A stretch of 64,000 nt of DNA from Planctomycetota bacterium (GTDB lineage Bacteria > Planctomycetota > UBA1135 > GCA-002686595). A program made the translations under genes and the position numbers. This document shows, in pieces, positions 8,478-17,260 of this stretch (within the stretch, counting starts at the first letter, position 1; the number at the start of each line of letters is the position of its first letter). Location of the stretch: NCBI GenBank assembly GCA_028278425.1, contig JANQEJ010000224.1:1-64000 (forward strand). Direction: 5' to 3'. The notes under the pieces are model-generated. The model ran no database searches, was not told the origin of the DNA, and saw only the letters and a list, made by a program, of their open reading frames with translations.

Positions 8478-8863
8478 ATGGGGATCAACATCACCAGCGT
8501 CTTCGTCGACGACCAAGAGAAGGCGCTGCGCTTCTACACGGAGACGCTCGGCTTCGAGAAGAAGACGGACATCCCGATGGGCGAGCATTCCTGGCTCACC
8601 GTCGTCTCGCCCTCAGACCCGGACGGCCCGGAGCTCCTGCTCGAGCCCGACGTCCGCCCGACGGTGAAACCGTTCAAGAGCGCGCTGGTCGAGGACGCAT
8701 CCCCTCCGCCTCGTTCGCCGTCGACGACGTGAACGCCGAGTACGCGCGGCTCAGCGCGCAGGGCGTGCGCTTCACGCAGGCGCCGGTCGACGTGGGTGCG
8801 GCCTGGTTGGCCGTTTTCGACGACACCTGCGGCAACCTGATCCAGATCGCCGCGGAGAAGTAG
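8478..8863 (+). pseudogene. Frameshifted glyoxalase/bleomycin-resistance (VOC) protein
   Basis: An ATG at 8478, with a GAGGAGGA Shine-Dalgarno upstream, begins MGINITSVFVDDQEKALRFY, a typical VOC N-terminus with a beta-alpha-beta start. The frame continues to ALVEDA near 8697, where homology jumps to the +1 frame as IPSASFAVDDVNAEYARL and runs to the usual end CGNLIQIA before the TAG at 8863. Inserting one G in gacgcatc (giving GACGGCATC) would restore VEDGIPSASFAVDD, so the lesion is a single-base deletion. If the base loss is real, the gene is inactivated; if it is an assembly error, the protein would be about 128 residues. The adjacent ArsR relic favours genuine decay. Confidence 0.75.
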
Positions 8864-8915
8864 GAGTCAACCGGCCAGAGCGTCGAGACCAACCGCTTGC
8901 GGGAGGTGGCTTGCG

Positions 8916-10445
8916 TCAGTCCAGCACGGAGCTCAGGAAGACGGCCACGCTGTCGTCCCCTCCTCCCGCGACGGCCAGGTCGGGGAGCAGGTCGCCGTTC
9001 AGGTCGCCCGCGGCGACGAGGAACGGCGAGCCGCCGGTGAACACCGGCGGCTGCGGCTGGAAGATCCCCCCGCCCTGGCCGAGGAGGACCAGGACGTCGT
9101 CCGAGATGCTGTGCACCACGACCAGGTCCGGGATCCCGTCGCGGTTCGCGTCCGTGATCGCGATCGAGCGCGGGATGTCTCCCACGGGGATCTCGTGCGG
9201 AGCGGCGAGGGAACCGTCGCCGTTTCCGAGCAGGATCGAGACCTCGTCGACGGCGAGGTTCGCGACGGCGACGTCCTCGTCGCCGTCCTGATCCAGATCG
9301 CCGATGGCCAGCGACCACACCGAGGTGCCGGCCGCGTAGTACTGGGCGGGCAGGAACGTTCCGTCGCCGGCGCCCAGCCGGATCTGCACCCGGTCGCTGA
9401 AGGCGACCATGCTGTCGACCTCGCCGATCACGAGGTCCGGGATCGAGTCGCCGTTCAAGTCCCCGGTCGCGACGAAGAAGGCCTCGCCGAAGAACGTCAC
9501 CGTCGGCGCGGGCGCGAACGTCCCGTCGCCGACCCCGAGCAGGACGGACACGTCGTTGGAGTCGACGTTGGCGACGACCAGGTCCGTGACGAGGTCGCCG
9601 TTCAGGTCGTCGGCGGCGACGGTGTACGGACGATCGCCGACGGCGTACTCGACCGCGACGCCGAACGTCCCGTCCCCGTTTCCGAGCATGACGGACACCT
9701 CGTCCGTGTTCTGCTTCGTGACGACGAGATCCAGCACGTGGTCGCCGTCGGTGTCGACGACGATGGCCGATCCGGGAGCATCTCCCGCGGGCACGGTCGC
9801 GGCGGGCCCGAACGTCCCGTCGCCGGTGCCGAGGAGCACGGAGACCGAGCTCGACTCGTCGTTGGCGACGACGAGGTCGGGGACCTGGTCGCCGTTCAGG
9901 TCGCCGATCGCCACCGAGCGCGGAAACTCGCCGACGGCGTAGGAGCTCGAGACCGCGGGGAAGGCCACGCCGCCGGGATCGGGACCGAAGCCGACGCGCA
10001 CGGCCTTCGTGAACGCCACGCCGCCCTGCGCGGCGGGGTCGAGGACCACCGCCTGGGCGGTGACCCGGACGCCGCAGTAGGCCGTGAGGACGGGGAGCGT
10101 CGGAATCGCCTCGAGGGCCTCGCCGTCCGTGGAGATCTCGAAGACCTGGGTGAGGAGCGGCGCCGACGGATAGAAGACGGCGCCGAACTGCGGCAACAGG
10201 AGCGGCGCCTCGTTCTGGCTGAAGAGGAAGCAACCGTGGGCGCCGGGCAGCGCGTCGTGGACACCGAGGGAGAAGCCGAATCCCTCGAGCGGCGCCCCGC
10301 CCATGCTCAACGTCGGAACGCCCGAGGAGCCCACCGTTCCCAGTCCGACGAGCTCGACGTCCGCCGTTCCCGCGCAGCCGTCCTGGGTCCACGTTGCGGT
10401 AGCGAAGATGGACGGGCAGAGAGCAAGCAGGAAGGGTCGGGTCAT
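8916..10445 (-). CDS. Secreted FG-GAP protein with an N-terminal planctomycete-type beta domain
   Basis: Starting at the ATG at 10445, the 509-residue product has a signal peptide (MTRPFLLALCPSIFATATWT). Next comes a domain of about 140 residues with GLGTVGSSGVPTLSMGG near its start and FTKAVRVGFG at its end; in sibling proteins this domain is usually C-terminal. Seven FG-GAP repeats of about 48 residues follow, typified by IGDLNGDQVPDLVVAND and SVLLGTGDGTFGPAAT, enough for a single seven-bladed propeller. The longer frame up to 10592 has no export signal at its N-terminus and is rejected. The repeats end almost at the C-terminus (VAVFLSSVLD), so there is no C-terminal sorting domain. Role unknown. 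Confidence 0.88.
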   Translation of the reverse strand: MTRPFLLALCPSIFATATWTQDGCAGTADVELVGLGTVGSSGVPTLSMGGAPLEGFGFSLGVHDALPGAHGCFLFSQNEAPLLLPQFGAVFYPSAPLLTQVFEISTDGEALEAIPTLPVLTAYCGVRVTAQAVVLDPAAQGGVAFTKAVRVGFGPDPGGVAFPAVSSSYAVGEFPRSVAIGDLNGDQVPDLVVANDESSSVSVLLGTGDGTFGPAATVPAGDAPGSAIVVDTDGDHVLDLVVTKQNTDEVSVMLGNGDGTFGVAVEYAVGDRPYTVAADDLNGDLVTDLVVANVDSNDVSVLLGVGDGTFAPAPTVTFFGEAFFVATGDLNGDSIPDLVIGEVDSMVAFSDRVQIRLGAGDGTFLPAQYYAAGTSVWSLAIGDLDQDGDEDVAVANLAVDEVSILLGNGDGSLAAPHEIPVGDIPRSIAITDANRDGIPDLVVVHSISDDVLVLLGQGGGIFQPQPPVFTGGSPFLVAAGDLNGDLLPDLAVAGGGDDSVAVFLSSVLD

Positions 10446-10652
10446 GGCTAGGCGGGGCTGAGGTTCGACCGGGAAGAGGCTTCGATCTTCAGGCGGGCGC
10501 GCGGATCCCGCAACGGGGGTCTCGCGCGCGGACGCCTGCACCCCGTGGCAGGCGTGAATCGGCCGCGCGGATTTCTGGGGAATCGCCGTCATCGCGGGAA
10601 GGGCATGGACCCCGCAAGGGCCTCACCCTCTTCCTCTTTCCAAGGAATCCCC

Positions 10653-12764
10653 ATGAGACTCCAACTGCTTCCCCTCGTTCTGGCCTGTTCCGCGGGCGCG
10701 ATCGGCGCCCAGACGGTCGTGCGCTCCACACACGGCATGACCGCGCTCCCCGATCGCGCTCTGGGCTCCGGCTCGGGCTACGTCGTCGAGCTCGACGCCT
10801 CCGGCGTGGAGCTCGTCCCCGTGCTCGGTCGCGGCGCGCCCGTCACGCGCCGCATGCAACTAGAGCGCTCGTCCATCCGCGCCGGCGCCGCCAGCCTCGG
10901 GCTCGCAGCGCCCCGCCTCCCGCGCGTCGAGGGCGACGCGGCGGTCTACGACCTCGGCGGCGGCGTGTCCGAGCGCTGGACCGCCCGACCGGAGGGCGTC
11001 GAGCTCTCGTACGTCTTCGCGGAACGGCCCGACGCGGAAGGCGACCTCACCGTCACGCTTCGCACGACCTCCAACCTCCCGCACGTGTCGGGCTCCGCGC
11101 AAGCCGGCTGGACCTTCCTCGACGAGGACGGCAACGGCATCCGCGTCGGCGCGGTGACCGGCATCGCGGCCGACGGCGCGCGCGCCGCGGGTTGGATCGA
11201 CGCCCGTCCCGGCGAGCTCGAGCTCGGTCTCCCGGCCTCCTTCGTGCGCGACGCGGCCTACCCGCTCGTGCTCGACCCGCTGTTCGGCGGCGCCTTCGGC
11301 GTCAGCCCGGGTCCGGACAGCCGGAACCCGGTGATCGCGAACATGGACCAGCACAGCCAGCGCCTCGTGGTCTGGGAAGAGCCGGTGTCGTCCACCGACA
11401 CGGCCATCCTGGCGCAGCGCGTCGACTACTCCGGCAGTCCGCTCGGCGGGCTCATCACCCTCGACGGAGGTGAGGAGAACGCCAACGTCTCGGCCGGCGT
11501 GCTCGAGCAAGGCTTCGCGCCGAACGATCGCTTCGTGGTCGCCTGGGACGTCGTGGCCTCACCCGGGAACCGGGACGTGACCGGGGTCCGCGTGGACCCC
11601 TTCGGAAACCTCGTCGGGTTTCCCGGTATTGCGCCGTCGGCCGCCTTCGACGAACACAACCCGGACGTGAGCTCCGGCTTCGGCACCGTCGGGGTCGGCT
11701 GGGTGCGCGAAGGCCAGGGCATCCGCTACCGGACGGTCGGCTCCAGCTCGATGGGAGGCACCCTCCTCGCCTCGAGCAGCGCGAACGACCACTCGCCGAC
11801 CGTCGCGCGCCACGTCGACGGGCTGGACATGATTTTCTGGGTCCACGACGCTCCGGTCGGGGCCAACAAGATCCAGGCGAGGGTTCCCAGCGACCCCGTC
11901 GGGACGGTGGACGTGATCGCAACGTCCTCGGAGCTCGACAACCCCGACGCGACCTCGCACTACCCCGGCGACTACGTCGTCGCCTTTGAGGTCGGCGGGG
12001 CCGGCAACTGGGACATCTGGGCTCAGCGCGTCCGCTACGTCCCCGGAGAGGCCCCGGTGCCGGCGCAGGGCGAGAAGGTGTTCGCGTCGTCATCCGTCGA
12101 CGAGCTGCGCCCCGCCGTTGCGTCCGCCGATCGCGAAGTCGTCCTCGCCGCCACGCGCGAGACCGGATCGACGTACGAGGTCGTGCTGCGCTTCCTCGAC
12201 GCGGTGTCGCTGGTCGACATCGAGCCCGAGGAGACCCTCAAGACCGAGCTGCTCACCGTGCCGGATGTGTCCGGGTACCCGACGACGCTCCCCGATGATC
12301 GGGACTTCATGGTCGTCTGGACGTACAAGGACCCCGGAGGGAACGGGTTCATCGTCGGGGGCCATGTCGCCGGAGACCAGACGGGCGACCTCTTCTTCCT
12401 CGGCGGCGGCTGCGACGGGCCCGGGGCCGACCCGCGCGTCGGCGCTGCGGTCTCGTCGCACCCCGCGTTCGTGAGCGAGCTCCACGGTGCGCAATCCGGC
12501 GCGCAGGCGATCCTCGCCGTCGGCACCGTGCAGATCGGCGTCCCGTGGGGCGCCGGCACGCTGCACCCGCTGCTCGCGTCGGGCTTCGCGGTCCCGCTAG
12601 GCACCATCGACACCACCGGCTACGTCGGCTGGGAAACCCCGCTGCCCCCCAACCTCCAGGGGCTTGCCTTCTATGAGCAGTGGGCGGTCTTCGGTCCGGG
12701 AGCCAACTGCGCCCTCGGCCCGTACGACATCACCGACGCGCTCGAGGTCATCATCTGGAACTAG
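10653..12764 (+). CDS. Exported protein of unknown function with C-terminal planctomycete-type domain
   Basis: The ATG at 10653, preceded by CAAGGAAT, gives a 703-residue protein with signal peptide MRLQLLPLVLACSAGAIGAQ. An N-terminal region of about 190 residues is followed by a long beta-rich section containing recurring motifs such as LVVWEEP, ILAQRVDY, VTGVRVDPFGNLVG and IWAQRV. These resemble the loose repeats of large secreted cell-surface proteins. The last ~115 residues start near GPGADPRVGAAVSSHPAF, end ITDALEVIIWN and match the terminal domain type seen elsewhere in the window. It lies between an FG-GAP gene and the sigma factor gene and converges on the latter with 16 bp between stops. 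No catalytic motif was seen. Confidence 0.85.
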   Translation: MRLQLLPLVLACSAGAIGAQTVVRSTHGMTALPDRALGSGSGYVVELDASGVELVPVLGRGAPVTRRMQLERSSIRAGAASLGLAAPRLPRVEGDAAVYDLGGGVSERWTARPEGVELSYVFAERPDAEGDLTVTLRTTSNLPHVSGSAQAGWTFLDEDGNGIRVGAVTGIAADGARAAGWIDARPGELELGLPASFVRDAAYPLVLDPLFGGAFGVSPGPDSRNPVIANMDQHSQRLVVWEEPVSSTDTAILAQRVDYSGSPLGGLITLDGGEENANVSAGVLEQGFAPNDRFVVAWDVVASPGNRDVTGVRVDPFGNLVGFPGIAPSAAFDEHNPDVSSGFGTVGVGWVREGQGIRYRTVGSSSMGGTLLASSSANDHSPTVARHVDGLDMIFWVHDAPVGANKIQARVPSDPVGTVDVIATSSELDNPDATSHYPGDYVVAFEVGGAGNWDIWAQRVRYVPGEAPVPAQGEKVFASSSVDELRPAVASADREVVLAATRETGSTYEVVLRFLDAVSLVDIEPEETLKTELLTVPDVSGYPTTLPDDRDFMVVWTYKDPGGNGFIVGGHVAGDQTGDLFFLGGGCDGPGADPRVGAAVSSHPAFVSELHGAQSGAQAILAVGTVQIGVPWGAGTLHPLLASGFAVPLGTIDTTGYVGWETPLPPNLQGLAFYEQWAVFGPGANCALGPYDITDALEVIIWN

Positions 12765-12780
12765 AGGTCGCGCCGTGCGC

Positions 12781-13437
12781 CTAGCTCTCCTGTACGGCCA
12801 GCTCCTCGAACACGGAGCCGGTCAACCTCGCACGCAGCTTCTCGAGCGCACGCCGGTAGACCTGGGCCGCGGTGTTCGGCGGAAGGCCGAGCATCGCGGC
12901 CGTTTCCTGATTGGAATGCTGCTCGATGGCGCGCAGCACGATCACCTCGCGGTCGCGCTCCTGCAGCGCATCGATCGCCTGGGTGACGAGTCCGCGGCAC
13001 TCGACGCGCAGCGCGCGGGTGACCGGCCCGCGCGTCTCCCGCGGCAGCCGGTCCAGCGGATCGGACGCGTCGGGCGTGTCTCCCCCCGCCGGCTCGGCGA
13101 GCCGCTTGCGGAAGAGGTTGTTCACCTGGTGCAGGACCGTCGTCGTCAGGAACCGCACGAGCACCGGCGTGGCGCGGCCGTCGCGGAGCGGAAGCTCGGC
13201 GAGGCGCGGCAGCGCCACGGCCCACACCTCCCCGACGACGTCCTCGGGATCGTGGAGCGCGAGAAGCTGCTCGCCCATTCGATAGCGGGCCTGCGCGAAG
13301 AGCAGCGGCGTGAACCGGGCGACGATCCACTCCAGATCCTCGGGCCGGCCGCGCGCGGCTCCGCGCACGTGGAGCGTCGTGAGGTCGCCCGGCTCGTCGG
13401 GCGGGGGATTGCCCGGGGCTGACCGGCGATCCTGCAT
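12781..13437 (-). CDS. Sigma-70 family (ECF-like) RNA polymerase sigma factor
   Basis: The 218-residue product has an ECF-type two-domain layout. Region 2 spans about residues 30-105 (LEWIVARFTPLLFAQARY, HDPEDVVGEVWAVAL). Region 4 spans about residues 150-210, with LQERDREVIVLRAIE and the helix-turn-helix SNQETAAMLGLPPNTAAQVY ahead of ALEKLRARL. No anti-sigma factor is adjacent. Instead the start codon lies 17 bp from the divergently transcribed Ser/Thr kinase gene, a pairing typical of planctomycetes, in which kinase-linked sigma factors are proposed to be controlled by phosphorylation. Confidence 0.9.
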   Translation of the reverse strand: MQDRRSAPGNPPPDEPGDLTTLHVRGAARGRPEDLEWIVARFTPLLFAQARYRMGEQLLALHDPEDVVGEVWAVALPRLAELPLRDGRATPVLVRFLTTTVLHQVNNLFRKRLAEPAGGDTPDASDPLDRLPRETRGPVTRALRVECRGLVTQAIDALQERDREVIVLRAIEQHSNQETAAMLGLPPNTAAQVYRRALEKLRARLTGSVFEELAVQES

Positions 13438-13454
13438 TACCCTTGGTTATCCCC

Positions 13455-15656
13455 ATGGATCGAAGTCCCCGCAAGGACGCGGACGTCGTCAACCGCTTCT
13501 TCCGCGAGTACATGCGGGACCGCGAGAGGGGAACGACGCGCGCTCTGAACGACTACCAGGCGCTCTACCCCGGTCACGAGGAGCTCATCGCGCTCGAGTA
13601 CGAGCGCCTGACCGCCGGAGGTGGCTCCCCAGGACAAGGGCTCGCCGCGGCGCTCGGCGTGGCGTCCGGCGCGCGGATCGGACCCTACCGCGTGCTGCGC
13701 GAGCTCGGCCGCGGCGGCCAGGGCGCCGTGCTGCTCGCGGAGGACACGCGGCTCGGCCGGCCGGTGGCGCTCAAGGTCCTGACGGGTCTCGCGACGCTCT
13801 CGGCGGAGCACCTCGATCGATTCCACCGGGAGGCTGCGCTGGCGGCGCGCCTCGATCACCCGGGGCTCTGCAGCGTGTACGAGTCCGACTCGATCGACGG
13901 GGTGCCGTACGTCGCGATGCGCTACGTCGAGGGCGAGACGCTCGGCGCCAAGATCAAACGCGCGCGGGCCGAGCAGGAGACCCTCGAGGTGGCGGACGTC
14001 CTCGGGTGGATCGAGGGCGCCGCGCTCGCGCTCGACGTCGCCCATGACGCCGGCATCGTGCACCGCGACGTGAAGCCCACCAACCTGATGATCACGCCGG
14101 GCGGCGAGGCCGTCGTGCTCGACTTCGGCCTGGCGCGCGAGCTCGAGACGGAAGGTCCATCGCTGACGCGCACCGGCGACGTGTTCGGAACGCCGGCGTA
14201 CATGGCGCCCGAGCAGCTCGATCCGGCTCTCGGGAAACCGGACGCGCGCACGGACGTGTGGGCCCTCGGCGTGACCTTGTACGAGTCGCTGACGCTCGAG
14301 ACGCCGTTCCGCGGCGCCACGCGCGAGGCTCTGTACCGCGCGATCCTCGCGGGACGCCCCGAGGATCCGAGCACGCGCGCGCCCGGGCTTTCCGCGTCGT
14401 TGCGCATCGTGCTCGAGACGGCTCTCGCGGCCGACCCGGACCGCCGGTACGCGTCGACGCGCGCCTTCGCGAGCGACCTCGCCGCCGTGCGGGGGGGGCG
14501 CCCGATCGCGGCGCGTCCGATCGGTACCGCCGAACGCGTCCTGCTCTGGGCGCGTCGCGAGCCGGTCACCGCGAGCCTGGTCGCGGGGGCGGCCGCGCTC
14601 CTCCTCGCCGCTGCGGGACTGGCGGGCTACCTGCTGGCCTCGCAGGACACGATCCACGCCGGGGAGACCGCGCTGCGCGAAGTCCGCCGGGAAGAGCTTC
14701 TCAGTCGCGCGATGGGCGGACAGCTCGCGGTGCGGAGCGAGATCGAGATGCGGGAGATCCTCGCCGGGGAGCCTTCGCTCGACTACCTGCGGGTCGGCCT
14801 CGCGCACCACGAGGTCCTCGTGTCGAACTTCGAGGGCGCCTTGGAGCTGCTCGACGGAGCTCCGGCGGACGCGAGCGAGCCGGCGGCGTTCGACCGGCTG
14901 CGCGCGACCGCGCTCCGCGGCCTCGGTCGAGACGACGAGGCGGACGAGATCCTCGCGCGTCTGGAGGCTCCGTCCGGTCCGCTCGAGAGCTTCGTCGCCG
15001 CGACTCAGCGTGTGCGGTTTGCGCCGGGCGAGTCGGGCTCCGCGGAGGCCAAGCGCGAGGCCATCGACCTCTACCTCCAGGCCATCCTGTTGTCCGAGCG
15101 CCCGCAGGAGACGCTCTACCACGGCCTGCTGCTGGCCGCGCTCACCGAGGACAAGGAGCTCGCCGCCGTCGTGGGCGACGCGCTGCTTCGCAAGTGGCCG
15201 GAGTCGTCAATGGCCTGGTTCTACGCGGGCATGTCGCGCGGCGACCCCGTGCTTTCCGCGGAGGCCTACCAGCGCGCGGTCGAGCTGGATCCGGAATTCG
15301 CGCAAGCGTACACGTGCCTGGCCGTGGCGACGTCCGCGGCCGGCGACCGGGAGCGCGGACACGAGCTCTATCTGCGCTCGATCGAGCTCACGTCGGCGGT
15401 GGAGATGAAGGTCCACCTGCACATGACCTGGGCGGCCACGATGAACTTCCTCGAGGACCCAAAGGCGGCGATCGAGGCGTGCGACCGCGCGCTTGCGCTC
15501 GATCCCGAGCACGTGCTCGCCCTGGTTCGCAAGGGGGACTACCTGCAGGACCTCGACCTCGAGGAGGAAGCGGACGAAGCCCTGTTCCGCGCGCTCGAGC
15601 TGGACCCGGACAACCAACGGGCGCGCAGGCTGCTCGGGATGGAACCGGCGAGGTAG
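13455..15656 (+). CDS. Membrane Ser/Thr protein kinase with TPR-rich extracytoplasmic half
   Basis: The 733-residue protein begins with a ~65-residue segment (ALNDYQALYPGHEELIALEY) common on planctomycete kinases. The kinase domain (about residues 76-345) has glycine loop ELGRGGQGAVL, Lys107 in VALKVL, catalytic Asp205 in HRDVKPTN and Asp223 of DFG, plus a P+1 loop with GTPAYMAPEQ. All catalytic residues are intact. A single membrane helix follows at about residues 373-398 (SLVAGAAALLLAAAGLAGYL). The remainder is helical with TPR-like units, clearest at AYQRAVELDPEFAQAYTCLA and in the last 100 residues. ATG 13455 is chosen; an in-frame TTG 12 bases earlier is possible. It is divergent from the sigma factor. 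Confidence 0.93.
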   Translation: MDRSPRKDADVVNRFFREYMRDRERGTTRALNDYQALYPGHEELIALEYERLTAGGGSPGQGLAAALGVASGARIGPYRVLRELGRGGQGAVLLAEDTRLGRPVALKVLTGLATLSAEHLDRFHREAALAARLDHPGLCSVYESDSIDGVPYVAMRYVEGETLGAKIKRARAEQETLEVADVLGWIEGAALALDVAHDAGIVHRDVKPTNLMITPGGEAVVLDFGLARELETEGPSLTRTGDVFGTPAYMAPEQLDPALGKPDARTDVWALGVTLYESLTLETPFRGATREALYRAILAGRPEDPSTRAPGLSASLRIVLETALAADPDRRYASTRAFASDLAAVRGGRPIAARPIGTAERVLLWARREPVTASLVAGAAALLLAAAGLAGYLLASQDTIHAGETALREVRREELLSRAMGGQLAVRSEIEMREILAGEPSLDYLRVGLAHHEVLVSNFEGALELLDGAPADASEPAAFDRLRATALRGLGRDDEADEILARLEAPSGPLESFVAATQRVRFAPGESGSAEAKREAIDLYLQAILLSERPQETLYHGLLLAALTEDKELAAVVGDALLRKWPESSMAWFYAGMSRGDPVLSAEAYQRAVELDPEFAQAYTCLAVATSAAGDRERGHELYLRSIELTSAVEMKVHLHMTWAATMNFLEDPKAAIEACDRALALDPEHVLALVRKGDYLQDLDLEEEADEALFRALELDPDNQRARRLLGMEPAR

Positions 15657-15776
15657 TCACGCGGCATCGGAGCCGAACCTCAGCACGTTTCCGTCGGGGG
15701 AGGTAAGGAACCCGCGCCCGGGGCGACCAAGGCACAGAACGTCCAAGGGCACTCACCACCGACCCGGAGACCTGCG

Positions 15777-16748
15777 ATGCCCACCGCAACAAGCGCTACC
15801 TTCGACCTCGCCGAGACCTTCGAGGGCACCTGGCCCTTCGCCGCCCGCTACAGCGACGCGCCCGGCTTCCGCATGCACTACGTCGACGAGGGCTCCGGTC
15901 CGGAGACGTTGCTCCTGCTCCACGGCGAGCCGACGTGGAGCTACCTCTTTCGCCGCCAGATCCCGGTGTGGTCCGAGCGCTGGCGCGTCGTCGCCGTCGA
16001 CCACATGGGCTTCGGCAGGAGCGAGACGCCGCCCGACCGGACCTACCGGCTCCAGGATCACGTCGACAACCTCGAGCGTTTCGTGCTCGCGCTCGACCTG
16101 CGCGACCTGACGCTCGTCATGCACGACTTCGGCGGTCCGGCGGGCATGGGCCTCGCGATCCGCCATCCCGACCGGATCCGGCGCGTCGTGTCGGTCGACG
16201 GCCCGACGCCCGCGGGACAAGCCGACCTGGTCGATCGCCTCACGGCCAACGCCGCCGCGTCGCCCTGGTTCCGGTGGATCCTGAAGGCCGAGGAGGAGGG
16301 CGTCCTCGAGCAGGTGCTGGGCCGGCTCGACTACAACATGCTGTCGACGCTCAAGCTCAACGGCTTCGAGCGCAACGAGGTCATCACCGACGCCTGGCTG
16401 CGCGCGTACCGCGCGCCGTTCCCGACGCCGGCCGACGCGCTGGGCGGAATCGGCTGGGCGAAGGGCTTCGCCACGGGCGCCCACCGCTTCGAGACCCCGG
16501 ACGCGGCGACGAAGGCCGAGCTCGCGAGGAAACCGGCGCTCGCGATCTGGGGCGAGGCGGACCGCACGCTGCACGCCGAGCACTTCCTGCCGCTGTTCCG
16601 CGAGGCGTTTCCGGACGGCGAGGTGCACGTCTTGCCCGGCGTCGGGCACTACAGCCCCGAGGACGCGCCCGAAGACGTCGCGCGGCTCGTGGCCGCGTTC
16701 GTGGCGCGAGCGAAGCCTCGGTCTACTTCCGCCGCTTCGGCTCGCTGA
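15777..16748 (+). CDS. Alpha/beta hydrolase, haloalkane dehalogenase-like
   Basis: The 323-residue protein has a canonical alpha/beta hydrolase core without a signal peptide. It carries the oxyanion motif HGEPTWSYL (about residues 49-57), nucleophile Asp117 in VMHDFGGPAG, a likely acid Asp262 in GEADRTLH and catalytic His291 in VGHYSPED. An aspartate nucleophile together with HGEPTW is characteristic of haloalkane dehalogenases, which hydrolyse a carbon-halogen bond to an alcohol. Some relatives act on fluoroacetate or epoxides, so the substrate is open. Its 3' end overlaps the convergent gene at 16723-17223 by 26 bp. Confidence 0.82.
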   Translation: MPTATSATFDLAETFEGTWPFAARYSDAPGFRMHYVDEGSGPETLLLLHGEPTWSYLFRRQIPVWSERWRVVAVDHMGFGRSETPPDRTYRLQDHVDNLERFVLALDLRDLTLVMHDFGGPAGMGLAIRHPDRIRRVVSVDGPTPAGQADLVDRLTANAAASPWFRWILKAEEEGVLEQVLGRLDYNMLSTLKLNGFERNEVITDAWLRAYRAPFPTPADALGGIGWAKGFATGAHRFETPDAATKAELARKPALAIWGEADRTLHAEHFLPLFREAFPDGEVHVLPGVGHYSPEDAPEDVARLVAAFVARAKPRSTSAASAR

Positions 16749-17223
16749 GCAGAGCCGCCTGCGCGCGCGTGATCCGCCGGTGTGAGAAGCGGCGCTCGAC
16801 GGTCTCGGGGTCGACGCGCCAGGTCTCCTCGCCCGGCGACCGGACGAGCCCGAGGCGGAACGGCTCGTCGCGGCCGCCGTAGGCGACGTCGAGCTCGATC
16901 TTCGGAGGATCGCCCCGGTGCGCGTTCTCCCGGCCCTTCAGCCAGCCGAGCGTGACCTTCTCGGACGCGGCATCGATGCCGAGCGAGGCGAAGGCCTCGG
17001 TCGGCTGGAACTCGAGCTCGAGCAGGTAGCCCCACACCGCGTCGGCGTCGGGGTGACCGTCGTCGCTGGTGCTGCCGCGCAGGACGAGCTCGCCGTCGAC
17101 CGTGACCGACGCGTAAACGAGTCGCTGCGGCCGGGCGCCGGAGCTCGAAAGGGCGCGACCGGCGAAGACGGCGACTCCGAGCAGGACCAGCGCGGCGAGG
17201 GGAGCGACGATGGGGGTCTTCAT
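16723..17223 (-). CDS. Small exported or membrane-anchored protein of unknown function
   Basis: This is a 166-residue product with a hydrophobic N-terminus (PIVAPLAALVLLGVAVFAG), either a signal peptide or a membrane anchor. The mature part looks beta-rich at first (LVYASVTVDGELVLRGSTSD) and ends in a basic helix. I recognise no family. Its stop lies inside the last codons of the convergently transcribed dehalogenase gene (26-bp overlap). The FG-GAP gene downstream on the map (17261-18835) is on the same strand, with 37 bp between its stop and this start, so they could share a transcript. Confidence 0.7.
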   Translation of the reverse strand: MKTPIVAPLAALVLLGVAVFAGRALSSSGARPQRLVYASVTVDGELVLRGSTSDDGHPDADAVWGYLLELEFQPTEAFASLGIDAASEKVTLGWLKGRENAHRGDPPKIELDVAYGGRDEPFRLGLVRSPGEETWRVDPETVERRFSHRRITRAQAALLSEPKRRK

Positions 17224-17260
17224 GGCGCGATCCTACCGCGCGCCGCCCCGGTCCACCCGG

